From Trichoplax adhaerens (Eukaryota; Placozoa; Uniplacotomia; Trichoplacea; Trichoplacidae): 64,000 bases of DNA. The DNA lies in NCBI RefSeq assembly GCF_000150275.1, contig NW_002060949.1:3416449-3480448 (forward strand). Reading direction: 5' to 3'. Below the pieces are notes generated by a model. That model saw only the letters and a list, made by a program, of their open reading frames with translations, made no database searches and had not been told where the DNA came from. Below are positions 42,301-53,551 of this stretch, one piece after another. Numbering within the stretch: the first letter of the stretch is position 1; each line of letters begins with the position of its first letter. The translations under genes and the position numbers were made by a program.

Positions 42301-45300
42301 ATTTTAGCAGTTTTAACTTAAGCCGCATTTATCAATTGTATTTGCTATCTCACTAAGTACAGAACCGTTATTTTATACGCTTATTAGCAATTTTCACAAT
42401 TCGTTTTATAGACTGTTTCAATTATTAACACCATTTGTTACTTGGATATATTCTTACTGTATTGTATTCAAATATAAAATAGAATATTAAGTTTGCATTC
42501 GATCAAATGAATTATATCACTAAGGTTAGAACAAATCAAATTACTTTTGACTGTTAGGACTACTTCGGGCTGGTCATCAAATTCCAGTAGAACCATTCTT
42601 TGATACTGTAAAGGTAATTTGTAATATGCATATACGCGTATACATATATCACACACAAAAAGTTTCTAATGTACGGTATATGATCGATTTCATTAATGTA
42701 CCAGTTTCTGTGTTAAAGTTCTCTTAAAAAATTAAATTAAAAATCAGATAACGCTATCCGAGAGGAACTCAACTGAAATTATGAAAAGGGCAACCAAATG
42801 TAAATTAAATTTTCGAAAGTTCGATGAGACAACGGTACTTATGCTGAAATACGTACATTTTTATTTCTTATTCACAGTCTCCCTTTCTCCAGATTCAACT
42901 TATGTACATAGTATGACATAATTTGGTTTTTAGGTTAGCGTGACTTTAGACGAAACTGTGGACGAAAATGATTTAAATGATTTACTTTGGGTCTTTGGCC
43001 TATATTACAACGTTGTATGTATTACAGATTTATGGTAGATATTTTCGCTTTAGGTTATCGCAAGATTATATCTTATATTTTGCAAAGAAAGTAAATATCC
43101 TTTTACTGCTGTTCTAATACATATATATCGGATTGACAGGAAACACTAAGCCGTAAGATTGAAGCTGAAGGCAGAAAAGTTATCAGTGATGTTGTTGGCG
43201 GTCGGTTTGAAAGAGCTAGCCCATATTTACAACATCCTGTTTTTAACACTTATCACACTGAAACCGACATTGTTAGATACATGAAACATCTTGAGAATAA
43301 GGATTTATCTTTAGTTCATTCTATGATTCCCCTGGTACGCTGGAAACATAGTGATACATACTCAGATAGCTTGGTTTTAATTCAATTTTAAATAATCTTG
43401 TAGGGTTCCTGCACAATGAAACTTAATGGATCAACCGAATTAGAGGTTAGCATTCTTTTTTAAGCTAGGAATATTCAAACTAACCTGAATTCACAAATCG
43501 CTATCTCTAATCTAGCCCTCATCTATGCCTGAATTTTCTGAACTTCATCCTTTTATACCATCGGAACAAGCACAAGGCTACCGTACACTCTTTAAAGAAT
43601 TAGAAACAGATTTATGTGAAATAACTGGATTCGACAACGTTTGCTTCCAACCTAATAGGTATAGCTTTGATACTTTTAATCATACAAATACTTTAATAAG
43701 AAAATTTAAATCTTTAGCTTAAAAGTCTTTGTTAATTACTTCAATATATAGTGGCGCTCAAGGGGAATATACTGGTCTACGAACAATCAAGCAATACTAT
43801 GAATACCATGGGCAAGGCCATCGAAATGTAAGACGTCATTAATAAAATTAACATGTACGTACTCATGTTATGAAATTATTTGTTCACGGATGCCTTTTGC
43901 TATATTTTAGGTCTGCCTAATACCTAAATCTGCCCATGGTACTAATCCAGCTAGTGCAACTATGGCTGGATTGAAAGTTGAGGAAGTTGCTGTTGATCAG
44001 AAGACAGGATATATTGATATGCTTGACTTGAAAAAGAAGGTTCAATCAATTAATTTTTTCTCATCATAATTGGTGTTTTGATAAGCTGTCGTATTAAATG
44101 AATCATTTATTACTTATCTTCATCTATCTTGTACTGTATTCCGTAATTAGGCTGAAAAATTTAAAGATACACTAATTTCGTTTATGGTAACATATCCTTC
44201 TACGTATGGTATCTTCGAGGAGAATATTCGGTAATTTTTAGCTTTAAATGATAATGCATACTTTTTCTGCCTCTTAAATTATTTTTTCTATTGGTTTAAA
44301 CTTTAGTGAAATGTGTGACTTAATTCATGACTTTGGGGGCCAGGTATACATGGATGGTGCAAATATGAACGCACAAGTTGGTATATGCCGCCCGGGAGAC
44401 TTTGGAGCTGATGTTTCCCATCTTAACTTACATAAGACATTTTGCATTCCTCATGGCGGTGGTGGTCCAGGAATGGGTCCAATTGGAGTGTATGTAAAAT
44501 TCTTTTTTTTTAAGTTGAACGATAGGTATTAGCATTAGTTGTAATCTTGAATTTGATCTTCAGGAAACGACATCTTACACCGTTTTTACCAACCCATCCA
44601 ATTACTCCTCCCGCTACTGAAGGAGAGTTACACCCTTTTGGAGTGATCTCATCATCAGCATGGGGATCTTCTGCGATCTTACCTATATCGTGGGCTTATA
44701 TTAAATTAATGGGTCGTAAAGGATTAAAGCATGCATCGGAGGTACAGTACTATAATGTGCTATGTTTGACATAATAAATTATAACTTATCGCATTCTTGT
44801 CGTGTACAACATAGATTGCTATCCTAAACGCTAATTATATGGCGAAAAGATTAAGTAAATACTACAACTTGCAGTTTACAGGCGAAAATGGTAAATAACC
44901 GACTGACCTTATATTCTCTTACTACAGTATTGCATCGCTATACAATATAAATATTTGATATTGATCTTATTTAAAGGTTACGTAGCACATGAATTCATAC
45001 TTGATGTAACACCATTCAAAAGTGTAAAAATCGAAGCTATAGATATCGCTAAACGACTACAAGATTATGGTATAAAATTGTATTGACTATTTGAGTAATG
45101 ATTAGCGGAATTGACTATGCTTGCTAACAGAAATTATCATCAATATCGTCAATTTTACGTAATTAGGTTTTCATGCTCCTACAATGTCATGGCCTGTAGT
45201 AGGCGCTTTAATGATCGAACCTACCGAATGTGAAAGTAAAATGGAAATGGATCGATATTGCGATGCCCTCATTCGTAAGTCGTTAGTAGCTTTGCATTCT

Positions 45301-45924
45301 TATTAAAATACTTAAAATGCTATTTATTTACGTCGTCAATGAATTGTGCGTATGCTCAGAAATTCGACAAGAAATAATGAACATTGAGGAGGGAAAAATG
45401 GATCCAGTTGTAAATCCATTGAAGGTCAGTACTTACATTCTTGCTGGTCGATTGATTGATTTACTTTGCAACATTCTGTATCATACTAAAGTGTTTTACA
45501 CGAATAACAGATGGCACCACATACGCAGCAAATTGTATCATCCAGTAACTGGAATCGGCCATACTCAAGGGAGCAGGCAGTTTATCCAGCTGTAAGTTTA
45601 TGGGTGTTTAAATTATATTGCTACATTAGCAGAAATCTTTTTTGTAAAATTATGTAAAAGCTACTCAGGTTTAGTGATTTAAAAAATCTCTTGTTTGCAA
45701 TCAATGTGAAAAGCTTTCATAAGCGACATAAGTTAAACTGAATCTTTATTCATTATATCTGACTCTATTAGCCGTGGTTGCGGTATAAAAAGTTCTGGCC
45801 CTCGTGCGCTCGAGTAAATGATGAATATGGTGATCGCAACTTAGTATGTACATGCCCTCCAATGGATTCATATGAATCTAAAGCGCCTGAAGTTATCGCA
45901 GATAAAGCGAAAATGACTGCTTAA
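36371..45924 (+). CDS. GLDC: glycine decarboxylase (glycine cleavage system P-protein), 27 exons
   Basis: Mitochondrial PLP enzyme that decarboxylates glycine and passes the aminomethyl group to H-protein. Exons: 36371-36640, 37404-37482, 37782-37917, 39300-39464, 41001-41078, 41168-41315, 41402-41513, 41716-41800, 41889-41985, 42190-42295, 42558-42613, 42748-42834, 42934-43014, 43140-43334, 43404-43445, 43516-43658, 43752-43827, 43911-44039, 44151-44230, 44307-44489, 44564-44741, 44815-44890, 44977-45069, 45167-45274, 45360-45424, 45511-45591, 45772-45924. All junctions are GT-AG, and phases join to 1,033 residues (human 1,020). The N-terminus is Arg/Ser-rich without acidic residues for about 30 positions, as in a mitochondrial presequence. 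[29 protein letters not shown] and the PLP site [18 protein letters not shown] (Lys about 765) are intact. No break was seen. AATAAA overlaps 45928-45933. Exon 3 uses the acceptor at 37780-37781, because an earlier one gives a stop. Confidence 0.96.
37918..39299 (+). other. GLDC intron 3
   Basis: A 1.4-kb intron. Its open frame at 38634-38867 on the minus strand has no family signature. Intron 4 (39465-41000, 1.5 kb) is the other long intron and contains only A+T-rich DNA with scattered GTAC words. The remaining GLDC introns are mostly 60-310 bases. Confidence 0.55.
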
Positions 45925-47230
45925 GTTAATAAATATTGATAATGCGCGATATTTTGAGTGAATCGTATCTGATGATTTACAATCAAAATTTCATAAAAAT
46001 TGAGCAAATAAGTCCGCAGATAGCGATTTAAATACTGAACATACTTCAAACAATCTCATGTATTTATTTGCTTAAAATTTTAAATGGTGTTATGTATCGA
46101 ATCTTTTGTTTATGACGTTTTGATAATTATGTTAGTACAATATTAGCCAACCAATTTGATTTCTAATTTAACTGGATATACTAAATTCCCTTGCGCACGG
46201 AATATAGACTTTTTCGGTAGATCTGTATTTATACCAATTTGCTTAAAAGTAAAAAATCCTGCTCAAAACTTGAATATTTAAACCCATTCTTTGCCTCCAT
46301 TTGAAAATTCGTTTCTTTGAATATAATTAACGATATAGGCTGGCTCAGTTTTTAATGAGCCATGAAATTTAAATGGTCCGATCCAATTTTCTTTATACTA
46401 CTGATAATGGTATATTTTGAATATAAATGACTATGCAAGATTAATGCAAACTATACTAATAAAATGTCAGTTCAGTGATATCTGTAATCAATGCTTTTGT
46501 TGCAACTTGTACGAATCTTTTACAGGCATGAGTTTCTTTACATTATTTTAATCTAAACATATTATGTTTTCGTTATACTTATCTATGAACACATTTAGAT
46601 AAGAGATTGATAGATGGCAAATACTATTGTAAGTTAAGGCATACGACGTACAAGTGTTTACTCAATATAATTCGGAACTAATGCTGTGATCCCAACGCTT
46701 ATGACGTTAAAAGATACTTCTCACTCATGAATTAAAGTTAAAACTTATCGCAACAAGCTGGTGCGATTTTCCTACACTATAGCTGTAACAAATCTATTCA
46801 ATTACTAAATTCTCTAAAAATATAAAGAAATCAAATTAAAATAAAGGACTATTAACAAGTTTATAGAAAATATGGACGATACACTTTAGCAGTTTAGATC
46901 ATTTATGATGCTCACTTTTAGGTATGAGTAGATCTAAGGTTGCATTAAGCCCGTATGAATAACTTAATACTGAGGATATGTTATACATAAATATCTGCGG
47001 GTCTTTACAGGTTAAAAATGTGGAACAGACGATGCAGTATCGATAAATATAATTGACTATTACAGTTGTAGCAATAAAGTAAAAAGACCATTGTTAATCA
47101 TTTACCTGTAATTAACTTAATATTCTAATTAAATTGAAACATTTCATAGGTTGTAAGCGATTGAGTCTTTAATAGATCCGAAGAAGTGATTATTACTAAT
47201 TGCTTGGTAATTCATAATCATAAACTCTTT

Positions 47231-47640
47231 AAGTTTGCTATACTAAGATTCAAGAATACAGTATACGATACCAATGCTGGCTTACTAAAGATTGTAGGGA
47301 AGTACAGATGCACATACCGCTTTCATTTTACAACTATTCAGTATATTACATCCATTCATATCTATACTCAAACAATCGATGTTACAAGAAGACCTTTTTC
47401 TAATCTAAAATATAATATGTAGTAGTATATCAATACTCTCAAGTTTGCTATACTAAGATCCAAGAATATACGATACTAATGCTGGCTTACTAAAGATTGT
47501 AGGGAAGTACAGATGCATATACCACTTTCATTTTACAACTATTCAGTACATTACATCCATTCATATCTATGCTCAAACAATCGATGCTACAAGAAGACCT
47601 TTTTCTAATCTAAAATATAATATATTGTAGTATATCAACA
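47231..47640. repeat. 210-bp tandem duplication, two very similar copies
   Basis: AAGTTTGCTATACTAAG starts at 47231 and again at 47441. The copies run in parallel to TCTAAAATATAATAT and AGTATATCAA with only a few substitutions and a six-base indel (near 47259). The similarity is much higher than in the other arrays here, so this is probably a recent event. The open frame across the first copy has no protein relative that I recognise. Confidence 0.92.
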
Positions 47641-47974
47641 ATCTATGTTAAGTTATCTACGTTGTTGATGGTGTTGAAAAGCACCACTTGATTATGATCC
47701 CATAAATTATTTATCATTATTTTTCCTATGCTTCTTTACCAAATAATAAATGTACGACATGCACAAGTAGTCTATACCAGTATCTGAAAACAAGTCCTGT
47801 TAGAAAATAGCTTCTGTGACTAAAGTACGTTACCACTAATTATTTAATACACCTTTAATTAAGCAGATCAATTCCATAGACCTTGATTTGTAGATATGTA
47901 TACATCATTTTTAATTACTATCTATGCAGTATACAAGCATTTAATTAACAATTCATGTAAAAACAAAAAGTTCT

Positions 47975-47999
47975 TCCCGACTAAAGTAATAAGTCGGGA
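47975..47999. repeat. short hairpin
   Basis: TCCCGACT at 47975-47982 pairs with AGTCGGGA at 47992-47999 around a nine-base loop. The stem is GC-rich for this DNA. There is no T tract or gene context to name it. Confidence 0.4.
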
Positions 48000-48719
48000 C
48001 AATAAATAATTTATAAGGCTATGGCGATGTTGTACTCTCTGCATGGGAAATGTAGCTATCAACGTGAGAAAATATCAATTGACTAAGTTAGGTATTGGTC
48101 TATAAATTAGCCTATCAATCGTAGTATTGCAGCAATGACGATACATTAATTCTTTGGTTGTCATAGAAACTGAAAATGCTAATTAACATTGTAAAAATGT
48201 TCATGGCCACATCTGTTATAAACAATCAATTCCTCGGGTGGGATGGAATGTTAGCAGCAAACTAGCCTACAGCAACAAAAGAGTTAGAGCATACAATTCA
48301 ATATAAATTAATTCATTATTAATAACAAAAAAAAAGACTTTCATTTTACATTTATTATAGTTAGGATGGATAGCGAAGCCAATCCGTTGACGATGGTTAT
48401 GCTAGTTTTGTGCCCTAACTGCAATTAATAATCTCTAGTTTATCGCCTTCTGAACAGCATTGAGCTCTGGCATTAAACAACTGTTTTTGATCGAATGATC
48501 ACTTCATTGCTGCTGTAAACATTAGAACTTAAAGGAAAGGTAAGTTTTTCTTAAATGATCGACAGGGAAGATGTACTGGATAGATAGTAAATGGTGAGTA
48601 TTTACTGTTCATTTTCATAAAACGTGAAAGAAAATTGATTTTTGTTTATAATTACGTATGATTTTCTAAATGTGATCAAAAATTGGGGATGTAAAATTGC
48701 GTTTGCCTGATATTATCAA

Positions 48720-49950
48720 TCTATGAATAGCTTTTATCACCTTTACCTCGTCTTCATGACTTTGGGATAGTATAGTGAAGTTGGAAGTTTATAAAATGAA
48801 TATCATTGGTATAACGAAGTTGATTTCTGCTCATATTACCGTAGCATAAGATGTTTTACTATAGATAATCTCAAGTATCAAGTAGCTCTTGCATGTTTTA
48901 TTGAAGTCATAAACTTATAATATGATCATAACTGCTACGTTAGCGAAGTGAATTCTTGCTCCTATATTAGCTTATTTTTTTCCAAGATTAGTTGACTGTC
49001 TTCGTAGTGTAATAGCTTTAACTTACTGCTAAATAATCCCAAGTCTCTAGTATGGTAGCCCTTGAATATTATGTTGAAGTCATAAACTTATAACATGATC
49101 ATAACTACTACATTAATGAAACCAATTCTTGCTCAGATATAAGCTTATTCTCTTCTAAGATTAGTTTATACCATGTTTGATAGCCAACTTACCGTTCGAT
49201 GATCTTAAAAGAATATAAATGTTACGATTTAACTGTCAGCTTTTAGTTTATAAAATGATCATCGTAATAATATTAATTTCTTGCTCTTATTAACTTGTGA
49301 TATTTTCAAGATTAGTTTATATACTGTTATGAATACAGTAACAACTTTTACTTGCTCTCTACTTATGAGGGTTTTGTAGTCAATTAAATAAGCGAAAACC
49401 TTACAGAGTCATCATTGCTGATTAAAAAACTAGTGTTTTTCTTTCCATGTTAGTATATAATTTTCTAAGTTAGATCAAATATCATTCTTCGAAATTCGAT
49501 TCTGCCTACCATTATTAGTAGAGTAATAACTTTAACCTACCTTTGACTGATTGAAAGAAGTTATAAATGTTATAGATAGGAGAATAAATTATGAAATAAT
49601 CATCATCCGTGAACAAAATTAATTCCTACCGATGTTATGTGACGCTATATCTAAATAACATCAACTACCGAGTATCTTATTTCAAAAATGGATTTTAGCT
49701 TCCGTAATGGATAGAGTAGTAGCGGTTAATTTACATTTAGCTATTTTAAAAGAATTTATCAATGCTATTAGTAACAGAGCGCCTTACTAAACGACCGTCA
49801 TCTGAAATTGACTCCTGATTATGCTAGTCAAAGCATTTCTAAACTAGACAAAACGTCATTTTATTTCAAAATTGGACTTTGTCTACCTTCGTCAATTGAG
49901 CAATAGTTTTACTAATCTTTTTTGGCTGGTGTGGATACTTTTTGAATGCT
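48720..49950. repeat. irregular tandem array, about five diverged copies
   Basis: Anchors of the type TTATAAnATGATCATnnnTnCTACnTTAnnGAAnnnAATTCTTGCTC occur near 48790, 48914, 49087, 49249 and 49588. Between them CCAAGATTAGTTTATA and TAGTGTAATAnCTTTAACTTACnnn blocks recur. Spacing varies (about 125-340 bases) through internal deletions. Old, non-coding. Confidence 0.75.
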
Positions 49951-51204
49951 ACGTTTAAGACTACCTACACCGACACTGATATTTAACATTTTGATCCGAT
50001 TCCTCTAGAGACTGGGATATTGACTAGATCAATCTGTGAATATTTTGAACCTCTTGAAGGAAAGAATTAAGTAATTTAATTTTCACTCTGGAAAATATTC
50101 ATCTACTAATAAATTCAGATTACACCTTCGCCATTCCATCGCAAGTTGAAGAAAATTTCCCATCAATAGGTATGGCGCACGATATTGATTTACACTTTTG
50201 AAGGTTTTACACCTCTATACGATTACTTTAAATAAACTATCAACACTATTCTTACGTTGATCATTTGAGTATAAACATATCGCCTTTGCTACTTTTTATT
50301 TAATCCGTATTATAAATTCAAATGTAACTCGTCAATCGTCGTTAGCAATCTCTAAATAGCAAAATAAACGTATAGACAATCAGATATCGATAGTTTATCC
50401 TGCTGTATCTCTACACGATAGCACTTTTAGAATCGAAGGATTAATTTTACTTCCATAATGTTATAGTACAACAAATGTAAGGTTATAATTAACCGAATAG
50501 AAATATTTTCATTCTTTTACATCAGCATCCGGCTACAATTTTATGAGTTGGAAGAGCGAAATGATCGAGTAAAGTTCATTAATCCTTTTATTAGCATCAT
50601 TCATTCTCTGTCCAGGAATAGTTAGCAACCTATATCTACCGTTCCATAATTTATTTTAAGAGCATTAGTAAATCATTGGTTGAAATACTTGCATCAAATC
50701 AGTTCATGAGAAAGAAGATCTGGTGTTTTCTATGATTTCACAGTATAATAAACCGACGATTGCTGTCAGTGTCCAATGATTTGTAGAATATTTCAACTCT
50801 ATCCTATAAATAGACTTTGTTCATCAAATGATCTCCAATGTTTGCATATACTGTTATCCGGCCAGAATAACAATCCATTTTACGTTAGCCTTTCTTGCTT
50901 TCTTATAATATGTTGTCGGAATTCGACTAAAATAGATTATGACGTGTTAAAGAATAATCTCGTAGCAGCTATACAATCAACGTAGACTCAAATAGCTTTC
51001 GATTTTTCACCCTTGTTGAGTTCTTTATTTTACCATAAAATGTCTAGAGTCAATAGCTAATAAAAGAATAGTTTGCCATATTAAAGGAAAGCATCTTCTT
51101 ATCATAATAGGCTTGAATAGTTACAAGTAAACTTTCAAGATGATCTCGATAGTTATCACGATATCGTAGTCGCGATTGTACATAACTATTAATTTAATTG
51201 CCAG

Positions 51205-51385
51205 GCTTGAAAATCAAAGTTACTCGCAATTTCGGGTTCAAGCAAGCCTCAATTGCTTTCGTCTAATAATCTAAGTATTCCAATCTCATTTAAAAGAGTT
51301 TACTTCCTAATATAAATACCGTCTGAAAATTTTAACACACCAATAGTGATAACCGATGATCCGGTAAATTCTTACTATGCACATT
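51205..51385. repeat. first copy of a 180-base duplicated block
   Basis: It contains AAATCnAAGTTnCTnGCAATTTCGGG, ATTGCTTTCGTnCTAATAAT, AGAGTTTACTT, GGAAATTTTAACACACnAATnGTGATAACCGAnGATCC and AAATTCTTAnTATGCA, in that order. The same order recurs at 53180-53360. The two copies flank the 120-base array, about 2 kb apart. Confidence 0.85.
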
Positions 51386-51604
51386 AAGTACAAGTACTGG
51401 TACCAAATTGTCGCTTTTAGTCTGCCATGGCGATTTAATCAAGTACAAATGAGTATAATTTAACATTTCAATTTCACCGAGTCATCTATCAATAATTTTT
51501 TAAACTAGTCGATGGCTATTTACCGTTACATTTCGCTTATTATTTTAACAGCTTTATTTGCGAATAACGTAATAAAAATTGTCTTCGTGGCATGTACTGG
51601 ATTG

Positions 51605-52290
51605 TAGTAGTCTTTAGCTACTCAATTTAGGGAGAACTAATTTTCAATGGCATGTATTTGCTAGTTTGTTAGTTTATTTATTGAGAGCCAACTTGAACCT
51701 AGTAAGAAATGAATCTAATCCTTTAATATCATATCATATCTATTTATCATTTTATCGATCGGGAACCCGATTCATATCTAGCAAGAAATAAGTTATTCTC
51801 TTTCAAGTCGTAGTCTTTCATTGTCCGTATTGGGTAGAACTAATGCCTTATTATATCTACCGATAAGTTTATTAATTTATCGCTAAGGAATCCGCTCATA
51901 TATAGTAAGAAGTAAATTATGATACCTGAAGTAGTAGTCTTTAAATAGTATTGTTACATAGAACCAATTCTATATTATATCTTCTGATGAGATTAATTAT
52001 CGATTGAGAATTCGCTCTTAACTAGCAAGAAGTAAATTATTACTCCTTAAGTAGTAATTTTTAAATACTTTACAACACAGAGTTAATTCGATATTATGCC
52101 TCCTGATTCAATTATTAATTTATCGACGGGGAATAAACTATTATCTGACAAGAAGTAAATTATTTTACCTTAAAAAGTAGTCTTTAAATACTTGTACTAT
52201 GTAGAATTAATTCTATATTATATCTCCTGATTAAATTTAATAATTTATCGATAGGGAATAAGCCCCTATCTAGCAAGATAAATAAATTAC
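51605..52290. repeat. tandem array of a 120-base unit, about five to six copies
   Basis: TAGTCTTTAAATAnT-like anchors occur near 51607, 51811, 51934, 52055 and 52178, so spacing is 119-123 bases in the last four. Each unit continues TAGAACTAATTCTATATTATATCTCCTGAT, AATTTATCGATnGGGAATnnGC and ATCTAGCAAGAAGTAAATTAT. The array begins with degraded copies and ends near AGATAAATAAATT. Confidence 0.88.
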
Positions 52291-53179
52291 CGGTATTATT
52301 TTTGTTGTTATCCGTTCTAGTGAATTAAAATAGAACCACACGGTAAATTTCGCTATGCTATGCTTGACAAGAGATCGCCTAATAAAAAGATAATCAACTA
52401 GATTCATCCGGTACTAATAGAACAGATTTGTAACTATCAATTATCTGATTTGAACGGAAGAGCAGTAAACAAATACCAATCATAACAGAGCTTGATAAAC
52501 AATACTGTGAAGATTAAGATTGCACTTTTTCTTATTCAACTTGAACTCCTGTCTAGTATAATTGTTATCATTCAATTTTACAGCATTAGAGTTTATTTCA
52601 CACTCAATGATTCTTTTAACAGTAGATGCTTAAAATTGTATTTGAAAGATTACTCTTACTGACAAGTTGAAACCCACTACTTTCTTACAGGATTGATTAT
52701 TGACATATTTACAACTACGCTTGATTAGTCTAGAGATAAAAGCTCCATCTCCAGCTTATCCTCCCCCGTTACTACCGTTATTGATTATATATATATATAA
52801 ACATATATAACATATATCAATAACATAGACAATTTAAAGAATCAAGTTTAGAGATCATTAGCTGAAAAGCAAGAAAAAAATCGCGTAAGAAATCTCCGGA
52901 TATTATTTCAATTTCCTCCCCCACCCATCGGAAACTCCTAAAGAATAATATAGCTAATCTTATACCAATGAAGATGATAATCTACAGTTCTACCATACTA
53001 TTCCTGGCGTATGGTCTTAGTATGAATACAATTATTTGAAATTTAAGTTTCGAGCTATCGATTGAAAGATCTGCCCAAATTTTCGACCGTATTTCTCCGA
53101 CAATCTGTTATTTCTGGTTGTTACTTTCGTTCGATTATAATTATATGTTCATCAAGAAGATTGTCAGATTTGGAAATCG

Positions 53180-53360
53180 AAGTTGCTTGCAATTTCGGGC
53201 TCCTAATTAATCAAGTCTGGATTGCTTTCGTTCTAATAATTTGGGTAGTCCAATTTCATTCACAAGAGTTTACTTATTAATATTAATTAATACCGGCTGG
53301 AAATTTTAACACACTAATGGTGATAACCGACGATCCAGCAAATTCTTATTATGCATCCTA
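53180..53360. repeat. second copy of the 180-base duplicated block
   Basis: Partner of 51205-51385 in the same orientation, with scattered substitutions and a few small indels. It ends about 190 bases before the ankyrin gene start, so it may overlap that gene's promoter or 5' untranslated region. Confidence 0.85.
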
Positions 53361-53551
53361 AAGGAGATCAATACTCAACCTATTCGATATATTATATTCA
53401 ATTCTATTGAAAGACCAGAACGAAGGTGTAGCTACCTACTCAAAATTAATCTTTACTTCCATTCATTACCAATATAGCGGATACAATCCATTTTACCTGA
53501 GCGTAAAAAAACAGTTCTCTATTAATCTATTGCATTTAAAAGATCATCGAG

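Larger units (their letters stand above)
45925..53551. other. 7.6-kb intergenic region between GLDC and the ankyrin gene
   Basis: No recognisable gene; open frames of 69-78 codons are unassigned and lie largely inside repeats. The region is mostly repeats of different families: a 210-bp tandem duplication (47.23-47.64 kb), an irregular array (48.72-49.95 kb), a 120-base array (51.6-52.3 kb), and a 180-base block present on both sides of the latter (51.2 and 53.2 kb). A small hairpin lies at 47975-47999 (CCCGACT/AGTCGGG). TA runs lie at 52779-52798. The last 190 bases before 53552 show no special feature. Confidence 0.6.
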
